Translations under genes and position numbers: made by a program
Notes under the pieces: generated by a model
The model's database searches: none
Told to the model about the DNA's origin: nothing
The model's input: only the letters and a program-made list of their open reading frames with translations
Shown: positions 35,533-43,652 of the stretch, piece by piece
Layout of the letters: each line of letters begins with the position of its first letter
Numbering within the stretch: the first letter of the stretch is position 1
Assembly (NCBI RefSeq): GCF_001187435.1
Contig: NZ_LFXA01000009.1
Coordinates: 372,001-436,000, forward strand
Direction of reading: 5' to 3'
DNA: 64,000 nucleotides
From: Streptomyces caatingaensis
GTDB lineage: Bacteria > Actinomycetota > Actinomycetes > Streptomycetales > Streptomycetaceae

Positions 35533-36819
35533 CTAGAAGAACGTCCGGATGTAGTCCGTCACCGTGCCGTCCGCCGCCGCGACCGGGATCAGCTGCCACT
35601 TGTCGAAGGCCGTGCAGGGATGGGAGATGCCGAGGCCGACCCAGTCGCCGACCTCCAGCTCCGCGTCCTCCGGCAGGGAGACGAAGGCGTGCTGGTCGGC
35701 CAGGCCGGTGACGGTCATGCCGTGGGCCTCGCGCAGCGAGCCGTCCCGGGCGGAGCGGATGACCTGCACCTCGGGCAGGTCGAGGTCGTACGGAGCGTCC
35801 CGCTTGCCCGCGTTGAGATAGGCCCGTCCCGGCTCCGGGCGGGAGACGCACTGGGCCCAGAGGCGGAACGCCGGCCGCAGGGCGCCCTGTTCGGGATGGC
35901 GCCCGAAGGGGGTCTTCCGCCGGTACTGGCCGTCGTCGTGCGTCACGTACGCGCCCGAACGCAGCAGCTTCAGCACCGGGGCGGACAATTCCGGGAGTTG
36001 CGCGAAGACTTCCGCGACCGCGTCGAACCACGAGCTCCCGCCCGCGCTCACCACGATCTCCTCGACCCCCGCGAACCGCCCCTCCGCGTCGAACGCGACG
36101 GCGATCCCGGTCAGTCGCCGCAGCCACGCCCGTACGGACGCCTCGTCCGCGTCCGGGATCTCGGCCTCGTAGCCGGCGACCCCCACCAGCCGCAGCGTCC
36201 CGCCGGCGTCGGCGACCGCGTCGGCGACGCGTGCCGCGTCCGCCTCGGTGCGCACGCCGGTGCGGCCGCCCACGGCGCCGAGTTCGACGACGACGTCGAG
36301 CGGGCGCGCGGACCCGGCCTCGCGGAGGGCCGCGTCCATCAGCTCGACGCCGCGGACGGAGTCGACGTACACGACGATGCGGAAGTCCGGGTCGGCGGCC
36401 AGCTCGCCCGCGAGCCAGCGCAGCGCGGCCGCGTCGACCAGTTCGTTGGCGAGGAAGATCCGCCGCACGCCGAACGCGCGGTAGGCGCGGACCTGGCTGG
36501 GCACGGCGGCCGTGATGCCCCATGCCCCGTGCGCGAGCTGGCGCTCGAAGAGCTGGGGCGCCATGGACGTCTTGCCGTGCGGCGCGAAGGCGAGTCCGTG
36601 CTCGGCGGCCCAGCGCTCCATGAGGGCCAGGTTGTGGTCCAGCGCCTCGGTGGACAGCGCCAGGACGGGCGTGGTGAAGCCGCCGGTGAACAGGCAGCGC
36701 CGCTCGGCGGCCAGCGCCCCCACGGCGAGTCCCTCCGCGTCCGGGGGCAGACCCTTGAAGCGGTGGTCGATGCGGTCGTGGGCGAGCCGGGCCAGGGCGT
36801 CGGCTGCGTCGGCGGCCAT
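35533..36819 (-). CDS. fold-type III PLP amino acid deaminase (D-serine/D-threonine dehydratase-like)
   Basis: 428 residues of the alanine-racemase-like, DSD1-type fold. PLP lysine in AFAPHGKTSMAPQLFERQ; a second conserved block GAVGGRTGVRTEADA; a C-terminal domain with GLADQHAFVSLPED and the metal-site pair in GISHPCTAFDKW, as in eukaryotic D-serine dehydratase and D-threonine aldolase. The likely reaction is removal of water and ammonia from D-Ser or D-Thr, giving a keto acid through an enamine. That explains the RidA gene in the same cluster. ATG 36819 has TGGAGG upstream. First gene of the leftward arm. Confidence 0.85.
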   Translation of the reverse strand: MAADAADALARLAHDRIDHRFKGLPPDAEGLAVGALAAERRCLFTGGFTTPVLALSTEALDHNLALMERWAAEHGLAFAPHGKTSMAPQLFERQLAHGAWGITAAVPSQVRAYRAFGVRRIFLANELVDAAALRWLAGELAADPDFRIVVYVDSVRGVELMDAALREAGSARPLDVVVELGAVGGRTGVRTEADAARVADAVADAGGTLRLVGVAGYEAEIPDADEASVRAWLRRLTGIAVAFDAEGRFAGVEEIVVSAGGSSWFDAVAEVFAQLPELSAPVLKLLRSGAYVTHDDGQYRRKTPFGRHPEQGALRPAFRLWAQCVSRPEPGRAYLNAGKRDAPYDLDLPEVQVIRSARDGSLREAHGMTVTGLADQHAFVSLPEDAELEVGDWVGLGISHPCTAFDKWQLIPVAAADGTVTDYIRTFF

Positions 36820-36843
36820 GGAGCCTCCAGGAGTCGGGTTGCA

Positions 36844-36873
36844 GTTGCAGTATGTGCAACGTGCGTTGCGCAC
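36844..36873. promoter_or_regulatory. nested inverted repeats, probable IclR operator
   Basis: GTTGCA-GTATG-TGCAAC (36844-36849/36855-36860), GCAACG-TG-CGTTGC (36856-36869) and GTGCG-TTG-CGCAC (36861-36873) overlap in 30 bp, directly upstream of the leftward deaminase start (36819). They face the kinase-IclR operon 127 bp away. A dimeric or tetrameric IclR regulator could hold both arms from here. Confidence 0.6.
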
Positions 36874-36999
36874 CGCGCACGGAGCTGTCTAACATCCGGG
36901 CGAACGCCGGGTCAACGGTCCGTCTCACATCCGCACGGCCGCCTCGCACGGCTCGCATGGTCCGCAGAACCCGCAGAATTCCGCAGGGAGGAGCGCCGC

Positions 37000-38019
37000 G
37001 TGGCCGACGGCGGCACCGACGTCACCTGCGTCGGAGAGACGATGATCGCCCTCCGCCCGCCCGGCCGCGACGGGCTCGGCGAGGCGTCCTCGTTCCTCCG
37101 CGGCGTCGGCGGGGCCGAGTCGAACGTCGCCTGCGCCCTGGCCGCTTGGGGCCACCGCACGCGCTGGATCGGACGCGTCGGGACGGACGGCTTCGGCACC
37201 CACGTCCTCGACACGCTCGCCGCACACGGCGTGGACACCTCCGCCGCGCGCCGCGACGCGCACCGGCCCACCGGCGTCTACTTCCGCACCTCCGCCGAAC
37301 GCGCCGCCGCCCAAGTCGCCTACTACCGCGCCGGGTCGGCCGCCTCCGCCCTCTCCCCGGACCTCCTCGACCGCGCCGACGCCTGGTCCGGACGCATCCT
37401 GCACCTCAGCGGTGTCACCGCGGCCCTCTCCGCGGGCTGCCTCGCGCTCCTGCGCGACCTCACCGCCCCCGGCCCCGGCCGCCCGGCCATCTCCTTCGAC
37501 GTCAACTACCGTCCGGGGCTCTGGCACGCGGCCCCCGAAGGCCCCGCCGTCCTCCTGGAACTCGCCCGCCGCAGCGACATCGTCTTCGTCGGGGAGGACG
37601 AGGCGGAGGCGGCCTGGGGGCTGCGCGGTGCCGCCGCCATCCGGGCCGCGCTGCCCGAACCCGGCGTGCTCGTCGTCAAACGAGCGGCGCGCGAGGCCAT
37701 CGCGTACGCCCCCGGTGGGCTCGTCGTCGCCGAACCCGCCCCCGCCGTCGAGCTCGTCGCCCCCGTCGGCGCCGGGGACGCCTTCGCCGCCGGCTTCCTC
37801 TCCGCCACCCTGCGCCGACTCCCCTTCCCCGCACGGCTCCGGTACGGACACCTGCTCGCCGCCGCGGCCCTCACCAGCCCCGGCGACCTCCCCGACCCCG
37901 CACCCGCCCGCGCCCACGCCGACCGGCTCGCCGCCCTCGGTCCCGCCGCGTGGGGCACACTGCGTCTCGGCCCCGGATGGGCCGAGGGACCGAACGCCCC
38001 GGAGGAGCGCACCGCATGA
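37000..38019 (+). CDS. PfkB family carbohydrate kinase (2-keto-3-deoxygluconate kinase-like)
   Basis: 339 residues. The N-terminus VTCVGETMIALRP and the substrate region FLRGVGGAESNVACALAAWG resemble KDG kinases. The ATP/anion-hole signature VAPVGAGDAFAAGFLSA carries the catalytic Asp. GTG 37000 follows GGGAGGAG. Its stop overlaps the IclR start (ATGA). Why a sugar-acid kinase sits with D-amino-acid genes is not clear: the kinase may act on a hydroxy- or keto-acid product, or two pathways may share one regulator. Confidence 0.88.
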   Translation: MADGGTDVTCVGETMIALRPPGRDGLGEASSFLRGVGGAESNVACALAAWGHRTRWIGRVGTDGFGTHVLDTLAAHGVDTSAARRDAHRPTGVYFRTSAERAAAQVAYYRAGSAASALSPDLLDRADAWSGRILHLSGVTAALSAGCLALLRDLTAPGPGRPAISFDVNYRPGLWHAAPEGPAVLLELARRSDIVFVGEDEAEAAWGLRGAAAIRAALPEPGVLVVKRAAREAIAYAPGGLVVAEPAPAVELVAPVGAGDAFAAGFLSATLRRLPFPARLRYGHLLAAAALTSPGDLPDPAPARAHADRLAALGPAAWGTLRLGPGWAEGPNAPEERTA

Positions 38020-38774
38020 GCCAGACCGTCGACCGCGCCCTCACCATCCTCCCCCTCCTCGCCGAGGGCCCCGCCAACCTCGAACAGGTCGCCGCCCGTC
38101 TCGGTGTCCACAAGTCCACCGCACTGCGGCTCCTGCGCACCCTCCACGCGCACGGCATGGTCTACCGCCAGCAGGACCAGCGCTACCGCCTCGGCGCCCG
38201 CCTCTTCGCCCTCGCCCAGCAGGCGTTCGAAAGCCTCGACGTCCGCGAGATCGCCCACCCGCACCTCGTCGCGCTCAACGAGCGCTGCGGGCACACGGTG
38301 CACCTCGCGGTGTACGAGGACGGCGAGGTCGTCTACATCGACAAGGTCGAGAGCCGCTACCCCGTCCGGATGTACTCCCGCATCGGCAAGCCCGTCGCCA
38401 TCACCGTCGCCGCCGTGGCGAAACTCCTCCTGGCCGACCTCCCGGACGCGGAGCGGCGAGCGGTCGCCGAGCGCCTCGACTACCCCGCGTACACCGCGCG
38501 TTCGACGCCCAACGCCGCCGCCTTCCTCCGCGAGCTGACGGTCGTCCGCGACCGCGGCTGGGCCACCGACTTCGGCGGCCACGAGGAGTCCATCAACTGC
38601 GTCGGCGCGCCCATCCGGGGCGCCGACGGCCGCGTCGTCGCGGCCTGCTCGCTCTCCGCGCCCAACGTCGTCGTCAGCGCCGACGAACTGCTCGCGCTGC
38701 TCCCCGCGTTGCGGGGGACGGCCGAGGCGATCAGCGCGGAGTTCTCGGGAAAGCCGGCGAAGCCGGCGCGATGA
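38016..38774 (+). CDS. IclR family transcriptional regulator
   Basis: 252 residues. Winged helix-turn-helix at the N-terminus (LEQVAARLGVHKSTALRLLRTL) and the IclR effector-binding domain (HTVHLAVYEDGEVVYIDKVESR, and SINCVGAPIRGADGRVVAACSLSAP). Translationally coupled to the kinase gene. It probably controls the two divergent arms of the D-amino-acid cluster from the palindromes near 36850. Its stop codon lies in a tandem repeat of CGATGACG. Confidence 0.93.
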   Translation: MSQTVDRALTILPLLAEGPANLEQVAARLGVHKSTALRLLRTLHAHGMVYRQQDQRYRLGARLFALAQQAFESLDVREIAHPHLVALNERCGHTVHLAVYEDGEVVYIDKVESRYPVRMYSRIGKPVAITVAAVAKLLLADLPDAERRAVAERLDYPAYTARSTPNAAAFLRELTVVRDRGWATDFGGHEESINCVGAPIRGADGRVVAACSLSAPNVVVSADELLALLPALRGTAEAISAEFSGKPAKPAR

Positions 38775-38888
38775 CGCGATGACGCGATGACGTCGATGTG
38801 ATGACGCCGACACGATGACGTCATGCGAGGACGACGGCGCGATGACCACGACACGATGACGACGACACGAAGAGTAAGGACACCGACG
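38769..38888. repeat. CGATGACG tandem repeats at the end of the IclR gene
   Basis: Three perfect 8-bp copies (38769-38792) include the IclR stop codon. At least four spaced, slightly changed copies continue to about 38860. The palindrome ATGACGTCAT occurs at 38815-38824. The repeats end just before the Shine-Dalgarno (AAGGA) of the RidA gene. Confidence 0.75.
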
Positions 38889-39296
38889 ATGACCGAGAAG
38901 ACCGCCGTCACCCCGTCCGGGCACACCACCCCGCCCGCCCTCTTCTCCCACGGCGTGCGCAAGGGCAACGTCCTCCAGGTCGCCGGCCAGGTCGGCTTCC
39001 TGCCCGTCACCGCCCCCGGCGCCACCCCCGCCGTGGTCGGCCCCGGCCTCCCCGAACAGGTGCGGCAGACGCTCGACAACGTCCACGCCGTCCTGGACGC
39101 GGGCGGCGCGAGCTGGGAGGACGTCGTCATGCTCCGCGTCTACCTCACGGACACGGCGCACTTCGCCGAGTTCAACGAGGTGTGGGACGCGTACTTCGCG
39201 GGGCGTGTCACGGTGCCCGCGGCCCGTACCACGGTGTACGTGGGGCTCCCGGCCGGGCTGTTGGTGGAGATCGACGCGCTGGCGGTGCTGGGCTAG
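38889..39296 (+). CDS. RidA family protein (enamine/imine deaminase)
   Basis: 135 residues of the YjgF/RidA fold: ALFSHGVRKGNVLQVAGQVGF, VRQTLDNVHAVLDAGGASWEDVV, VYLTDTAHFAEFNEVWDAYF and the conserved active-site Arg in VPAARTTVYVG. RidA hydrolyses 2-aminoacrylate and related enamines released by PLP dehydratases, which would otherwise damage other PLP enzymes. It therefore complements the fold-III deaminase of this cluster. ATG 38889 has AAGGA upstream; longer in-frame starts run through the repeat and are unlikely. Confidence 0.92.
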   Translation: MTEKTAVTPSGHTTPPALFSHGVRKGNVLQVAGQVGFLPVTAPGATPAVVGPGLPEQVRQTLDNVHAVLDAGGASWEDVVMLRVYLTDTAHFAEFNEVWDAYFAGRVTVPAARTTVYVGLPAGLLVEIDALAVLG

Positions 39297-39668
39297 GACC
39301 CCCGCAGGGCCGCCCTCACCGCGGCGGCGCCGAACCGCGCGGCGCCGCGGGCGCCCTGCGCGGCCTCCGCGGCGCGCTCGGTACGGCAGCCGTGGCACAG
39401 GTCTCCGTCGCCGAGCGGGCGGAAGAGGTACGGGTGGGTGTGGTCGCCCTGGCATTCGCGCATCCCGTCGACGCGGGGCTGCTGGGGCGTCGGGTGTGGG
39501 GCTCGGATGGGTGGCGGTTCGGGGGGTTTGGGATGAGGCGGTTGTGTCGGGGAGGGAGAGGAGGTGGACGAGCAGGCGTACGGCGTCGGGGGAGAGGCGG
39601 CGGTGGCGGATGATGTCGTTCGGTACTTGGGTGAATCTGCCGGCTGGCGCGGTAGCATGGCGCAACAT
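39293..39668 (-). pseudogene. remnant of a Streptomyces helix-turn-helix domain protein
   Basis: From ATG 39668 the sequence MLRHATAPAGRFTQVPNDII, then RHRRLSPDAVRLLVHLLSLP, is the characteristic N-terminus of a large family of streptomycete HTH proteins (normally over 200 residues). After about 45 residues the frame becomes nonsense. A different frame then carries ECQGDHTHPYLFRPLGDGDL followed by CHGCRTERAAEAA and a stop at 39293, which looks like the zinc-ribbon-like C-terminus of such proteins. The middle, including the actual recognition helix, is missing. The gene is therefore internally deleted and frameshifted. It overlaps the convergent RidA gene by 4 bp. Confidence 0.65.
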
Positions 39669-39704
39669 CCCAGGTTTCCTTTGGCTTTAGACCTTGGTGG
39701 TGTA

Positions 39705-39739
39705 GGCCCCTGCGGTGTCCTGGCAGACACGTGGGGGCC
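39705..39739. other. interrupted palindrome in the accessory patch
   Basis: GGCCCC-TGCG-GTGTC-CTGGCA-GACAC-GTG-GGGGCC is a two-part inverted repeat in the 247 bp between the HTH remnant and the first gene of the accessory module. It could be an operator or a transcript hairpin. The surrounding 39669-39915 has no other gene I can support. Confidence 0.4.
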
Positions 39740-39915
39740 GTTTCGTGTTCGCTGAGCGTACCGGCGACTAAGCGGCATCCGCCCGGAGTTGACTCCCCCG
39801 AACGCCAGTCCTGTATCGGGGGCGGCACGCTCGGTTCTCTGCCGTTGCCCTCTTGACGGCCACGGCTGTGAAGTCCATGGTCTGCAAGCCCAAGGGCTCG
39901 ATACGGGAGGTCAGT

Positions 39916-40206
39916 GTGGCGCTACGGTTCACCGCGAAAGATCCCGCCACCGACGGCAGGGACTGTCCAACAGCATGGGTGGAGGACGAAGCCGAGGAGA
40001 TCCTCTTCCAAGGATGGAAACCCTCCGAGGAGACCTTGGCCAAGTGCCGGGAAACAGGGCCGATTCCGGAGACCGAGGCGGTGGTGAGGATCCCGTTCCG
40101 TATGATCCCCGCCATCAATGAGGCGTGTGATGTCGCTGAACGCGGCAGACTTCGACGAGTTGATCAGCTCGACAAAGAACTCAGCGGTGCATCTGGAGAT
40201 GCGTGA
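39916..40206 (+). CDS. small protein of the XRE/DUF6879 accessory module
   Basis: 96 residues from GTG 39916, with GGGAGG upstream. Contains DCPTAWVEDEAEEILFQGWK and TGPIPETEAVVRIPFRM. This pattern of a short acidic protein with QGWK and IPE..VVRIP reminds me of small proteins often encoded next to XRE-DUF5753 regulators in streptomycetes; the family name escapes me. Its last 26 codons overlap the start of the DUF6879 gene in another frame, so the real C-terminus may have been altered or the two are tightly coupled. Confidence 0.6.
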   Translation: MALRFTAKDPATDGRDCPTAWVEDEAEEILFQGWKPSEETLAKCRETGPIPETEAVVRIPFRMIPAINEACDVAERGRLRRVDQLDKELSGASGDA

Positions 40207-40654
40207 CGCCTACGGGGTCGCCGAGGAGAACAGCGACTTCGCGGCATGGAAAGCCGGCGACAACAGCAGTCGGTACGACCGCATGGGGCGACGGCGCGAG
40301 TGGCTGGACCTCGTCGAGCGCACGGTGGGCCGGGGCGTGGTCATGCGACGAGCCCGGATCGTGTCCGAACCGGTGAGTGACTACATCCGGTTCGAGTACG
40401 AAGGTGCGCAACTCAATGTCGATGCCGGAGAACTTGTCCGTTGGCTTCCCCGTCGTCGGGCATCCGATATCGCGCTCCCCGGCAACGACTTCTGGCTCTT
40501 CGACGAACGTGTCGTTCGCTTCGGCCACTTCTCCGGCAACGGGGCCTACGTCGGCGAGGACTTCACCGACGACCCGGTGGTGGCGAAGCTCTGCGCCACG
40601 GCGTTCGAAACGGTCTGGGAGCGGGCGGTCCCGCACGCGGAGTACAGGGTCTGA
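40130..40654 (+). CDS. DUF6879 family protein (copy 1)
   Basis: 174 residues: MSLNAADFDELISSTKNSAV, HLEMRDAYGV, RGVVMRRARIVSEPVSDYIR, LPGNDFWLFDERVVRFGHFSGNG and a C-terminal FETVWERAVPHAEYRV, the standard DUF6879 layout. No catalytic motif is obvious. These proteins sit next to XRE-DUF5753 regulators in many streptomycete genomes, and their biochemical role is undefined. GAGG precedes ATG 40130. The XRE gene follows 24 bp downstream. The second copy is at 42019. Confidence 0.85.
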   Translation: MSLNAADFDELISSTKNSAVHLEMRDAYGVAEENSDFAAWKAGDNSSRYDRMGRRREWLDLVERTVGRGVVMRRARIVSEPVSDYIRFEYEGAQLNVDAGELVRWLPRRRASDIALPGNDFWLFDERVVRFGHFSGNGAYVGEDFTDDPVVAKLCATAFETVWERAVPHAEYRV

Positions 40655-40678
40655 CCCGGACAGTCCTGGAACCAGCTC

Positions 40679-41527
40679 ATGCCCACTTCTCCGTCCTCCA
40701 GCGTCCAGGAAGCCCGTAAGACCATCGCGGAGCGGCTGCGGGAAATCCGTCTCGACGCCGGGCTCACTGGGCGTGAGCTGGCTTTCCGGTGCGGTTGGCA
40801 CCCCTCCAAGTCGTCGCGGATCGAGAACCTGAAGACGCTGCCCTCGGATGCCGACCTTCGGGCATGGTGTACCGCCTGCGGCGTGGAGGACCAGGCTGCC
40901 GATCTCATCGCCGCGTCACGGACGGCCAGTTCCATGTACATGGAGTGGCGCCGGATGCAGCGCACCGGCCTCCGCAGGCTTCAGGAGTCCTACGTCTCCC
41001 TTTACGAGCGGACCAAGCTCTTCCGCGTCTATAGCTCGCACGTCGTACCCGGGTTGCTCCAGACACCCGAATACGCCACGGCGTTGCTGACTGCCATCAC
41101 GGACTTCCGGCATCTGCCCAACGACGTCGAGGAGGCCGTCACGGCCCGGATGGCACGCTCTCGGGTGATCCGCGAGGGTGACCACCGGTTCTCAATTTTG
41201 TTGGAGGAAGGCATCCTGCGATACCGGATCGGGGACGTCGCCACGATGGCTGGACAGCTCGACCACCTGCTCACGGTCATGTCCCTGCCCCGGGTTTCCC
41301 TCGGCGTCATCCCGTTCACCGCGCAGCGCCGGATGTGGACGATCGAGCCGTTCATGATTTTTGACGAGGAGCAGGCGGGCGTCGAACTCCTGACGGCCGA
41401 CGTCATGCTCTCCGCCCCCAACGACACGCGCCTGTACGGGCGGGCCTTCGCCGAGCTGCAACGGCAGGCCGTCTACGGAGCCAAGGTCAGGCCGCTGATC
41501 ACAGCGGCCGTCCGGTCCCTCGGATAA
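40679..41527 (+). CDS. XRE family regulator with DUF5753 domain (WhiJ-like)
   Basis: 282 residues. The N-terminal Cro/C1-type helix-turn-helix (IAERLREIRLDAGLTGRELA, FRCGWHPSKSSRIE) is followed by the DUF5753 domain (YVSLYERTKLFRVYSSHVVP, GLLQTPEYA, then ISLPR-type block MSLPRVSLGVIPF and GRAFAELQRQAV). This architecture is that of WhiJ and its many paralogues, which repress development-related genes with small DUF397 partners. Here no DUF397 gene is visible; DUF6879 proteins flank it instead. Confidence 0.92.
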   Translation: MPTSPSSSVQEARKTIAERLREIRLDAGLTGRELAFRCGWHPSKSSRIENLKTLPSDADLRAWCTACGVEDQAADLIAASRTASSMYMEWRRMQRTGLRRLQESYVSLYERTKLFRVYSSHVVPGLLQTPEYATALLTAITDFRHLPNDVEEAVTARMARSRVIREGDHRFSILLEEGILRYRIGDVATMAGQLDHLLTVMSLPRVSLGVIPFTAQRRMWTIEPFMIFDEEQAGVELLTADVMLSAPNDTRLYGRAFAELQRQAVYGAKVRPLITAAVRSLG

Positions 41528-41590
41528 GTCGTGTGCAATCCCCTGCAATGCGTTGGGTGCCCGGACCCGGCGGTCTCTACCGTCCCCCCC

Positions 41591-41905
41591 ATGACCCCGG
41601 AAACCGAAGCAGCAGCACAGCAGGCGGACGCCTTCATGGCGGGCAAGCGCAAGGCCGACGACGTCGCCTTCACGCTCGGACAGGTCCTCAAGACCATGGG
41701 ACTCACCGTCGGAGACCGCGACTCCTGGCCCCAGTTGACCGGCCGCGCCTCCCTCTCCGGCGAGCCGTACGTCTACCTGGGTACGGTGCCCCTGGCCACC
41801 GCCCGGACGCTGGCGAACGCCCTGGTGTACGCCGAGTCGGCCCGTCGGGCGCGCGCATGGAGCGGCGAGGAGCAACGGCCACCGGCCTCCGGGAGGACGC
41901 CGTGA
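41591..41905 (+). CDS. hypothetical protein in the accessory module
   Basis: 104 residues beginning MTPETEAAAQQADAFMAGKR, soluble and helical, with QLTGRASLSGEPYVYLGTVP in the middle and a basic helix at the end (ARTLANALVYAESARRARAW). No family recognised. No Shine-Dalgarno sequence is visible, so it may be leaderless or start elsewhere (the frame opens at 41531). Located between the XRE gene and the second DUF6879 gene. Confidence 0.7.
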   Translation: MTPETEAAAQQADAFMAGKRKADDVAFTLGQVLKTMGLTVGDRDSWPQLTGRASLSGEPYVYLGTVPLATARTLANALVYAESARRARAWSGEEQRPPASGRTP

Positions 41906-42018
41906 AGTGTGGCCGTTGCCCCGGCTGCCCGAGGGCAACCGTGTTAGAGGGAGAGTGGCGACGCGCACTCCGAGTGCGAGGAGTTCAAGGTTCATTCCGA
42001 TCCCGAGGGAGGCGTGTG

Positions 42019-42552
42019 ATGTCGCAGAACGACATGCCGCATTTCTCCGAACTCCTCCGTGCCGCTCGGCGCACGGCTGTCCACCTCGAAATGCGGGACA
42101 ACTACGCCGTTTCCGACGAGGCGGGCGGCTTCGGTCACTTCCTGCGAACCGGTGAGGCCGACATCGACCCCGATTCGGACTTCTGGGAGGGGTGGACGTC
42201 GCTCGTGCGCGAGACAGTCGGGCGAGGTGTGGTGATGCGCCGCGCCCGGATCGTCTCGGAGCCGGTCACCGACTACATCCGGTACGAACATGCGTTGACG
42301 TCGGTCAACGTGGCGGTGGGCGAGCAGGTCCGTTGGCCGCCACGGCGCGCGGCATCGGATATCTCGCTGCCGGGCAACGACTTCTGGCTGATCGACGCCC
42401 GTGCGGTGCGCTTCGACTCGTTCACCGGCGACGGCGATTGGGGCTCGCCGCCCGATGCCGGATCGGAGGCCCCGACTGTGGTCAGGCTCCGCTCCTCCGC
42501 GTTCGAGACCGTGTGGGAGCGTGGGATCGGCCACGAGAAGTACGAGGTGTAG
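42019..42552 (+). CDS. DUF6879 family protein (copy 2)
   Basis: 177 residues, a paralogue of the protein at 40130: shared VHLEMRDNYAVSDE-like opening, near-identical RGVVMRRARIVSEPVTDYIR, SDISLPGNDFWLIDARAVRF and FETVWERGIGHEKYEV. ATG 42019 has GGGAGG upstream. The bases around both start codons are nearly the same (AGGCGTGTGATGTCGC). The other frame here still reads REACDVAER, as in the small protein before copy 1. The upstream region thus looks like the truncated end of a duplicated unit. Confidence 0.85.
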   Translation: MSQNDMPHFSELLRAARRTAVHLEMRDNYAVSDEAGGFGHFLRTGEADIDPDSDFWEGWTSLVRETVGRGVVMRRARIVSEPVTDYIRYEHALTSVNVAVGEQVRWPPRRAASDISLPGNDFWLIDARAVRFDSFTGDGDWGSPPDAGSEAPTVVRLRSSAFETVWERGIGHEKYEV

Positions 42553-42734
42553 GCGCGGGTGGCGGCGTCGTGTGCCGCCGGCCTCAGCGATGAGAGCCCC
42601 CACCGGCCGGACAACCGCCCCCCTCCGGACGGTTCCGGCCAACTTCTCCGTCTCATGCGCCTGATCGATTGCGTTCGGTCTCATCCGTACCAACAATGCG
42701 CATGACAAATCCTGCTCGGAGAGGACCACCCCCC

Positions 42735-43607
42735 ATGAGACGACCTCTCGTCGGCGCGCTCGCCACGCTGCTGCTCACCGGAGCCGGTACCGCGACGGCC
42801 GTCGCGGCCCCGTCCGCCCCCGCCCCGGCCCAGGCCCCCGCCAAGGCGTCCCCCGCCAAGACCCCCACCGCCAAGGCCGTCGACTTCGCCGGTACCGTCG
42901 CCCTCAGCAACTGCTCGGGCTCGCTGATACGCCTGCCCGGCTCGGCGGACGACGATCCGGCGCTGGTGCTGACCAATGGCCACTGCCTGGAGACGGGGAT
43001 GCCCGGGCCGGGGGACGTGGTGGTGGATCAGCCGTCGTCCAGGACGTTCAGTCTGCTCAACTCGTCGGCGGGCAAGGCGGGGACGCTGCGGGCGAGCAAG
43101 GTGGCGTACGCGACGATGACGGACACCGACGTCACGCTGTACCAGCTCAACTCCACCTACGCGCAGATCAAGAAGAACTACCGGATCGACGCGCTCGGCC
43201 TGTCGGCCGACCGGCCTTCCGCCGGGACGGCCATCAAGGTCGTCTCGGGCTACTGGAAGAAGATCTACTCGTGCAACGTGGACGGTTTCGTCCACGAACT
43301 CCACGAGGGCGACTGGGTCTGGAAGGACTCGCTGCGCTACACGCCGTCCTGCAACACGATCGGCGGGACGTCCGGCTCCCCGGTGGTCGACGTGAACACC
43401 GGCAAGGTGGTCGCCGTCAACAACACCGGCAACGAGAGCGGTGAGCGCTGCACGGAGAACAATCCGTGCGAGGTGGACGAGAACGGCAACGTCACCGTCC
43501 GGAAGGGCATCAACTACGCGGAGCAGACGTACGGCATAGCCAAGTGCGTCGCCAAGGGCAACAAGGTCGATCTGAGTCTGCCCGGGTGTGCGCTGCCGAA
43601 GCCGTGA
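42735..43607 (+). CDS. secreted trypsin-like serine protease
   Basis: 290 residues. Signal peptide MRRPLVGALATLLLTGAGTA followed by an Ala/Pro/Lys-rich pro-region (to about residue 45). S1-type catalytic triad: His in LVLTNGHCLETG, Asp in MTDTDVTLYQL and Ser in NTIGGTSGSPVVD. Four or more Cys likely form disulfides. Start ATG 42735 follows GAGAGGACC; longer in-frame starts would put charged residues before the signal. Single gene, ended by a terminator shared with the convergent chitinase. Confidence 0.9.
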   Translation: MRRPLVGALATLLLTGAGTATAVAAPSAPAPAQAPAKASPAKTPTAKAVDFAGTVALSNCSGSLIRLPGSADDDPALVLTNGHCLETGMPGPGDVVVDQPSSRTFSLLNSSAGKAGTLRASKVAYATMTDTDVTLYQLNSTYAQIKKNYRIDALGLSADRPSAGTAIKVVSGYWKKIYSCNVDGFVHELHEGDWVWKDSLRYTPSCNTIGGTSGSPVVDVNTGKVVAVNNTGNESGERCTENNPCEVDENGNVTVRKGINYAEQTYGIAKCVAKGNKVDLSLPGCALPKP

Positions 43608-43613
43608 GGGAAG

Positions 43614-43639
43614 GGGGGCCCGCCGCACGGCGGGCCCCC
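43614..43639. terminator. bidirectional terminator between protease and chitinase
   Basis: GGGGGCCCGCC and GGCGGGCCCCC form perfect 11-bp arms around a GCAC loop, between two convergent stop codons 46 bp apart. Confidence 0.85.
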
Positions 43640-43652
43640 GTTCGCCGGGCCG

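Noticed and set aside
33752..36958. 1068-codon open frame on the minus strand
   Set aside because: Arg/Pro/Gly-rich shadow in another frame of the two D-amino-acid genes; no domain.
33730..38019. 1429-codon open frame on the plus strand
   Set aside because: Only its last 340 codons (from GTG 37000) are a gene. The rest is the antisense of the D-aminoacylase and deaminase genes, held open by high GC3.
39297..42552. Integrated mobile element
   Set aside because: No integrase, transposase, tRNA target or flanking direct repeats are visible; only composition and the broken HTH gene hint at transfer.
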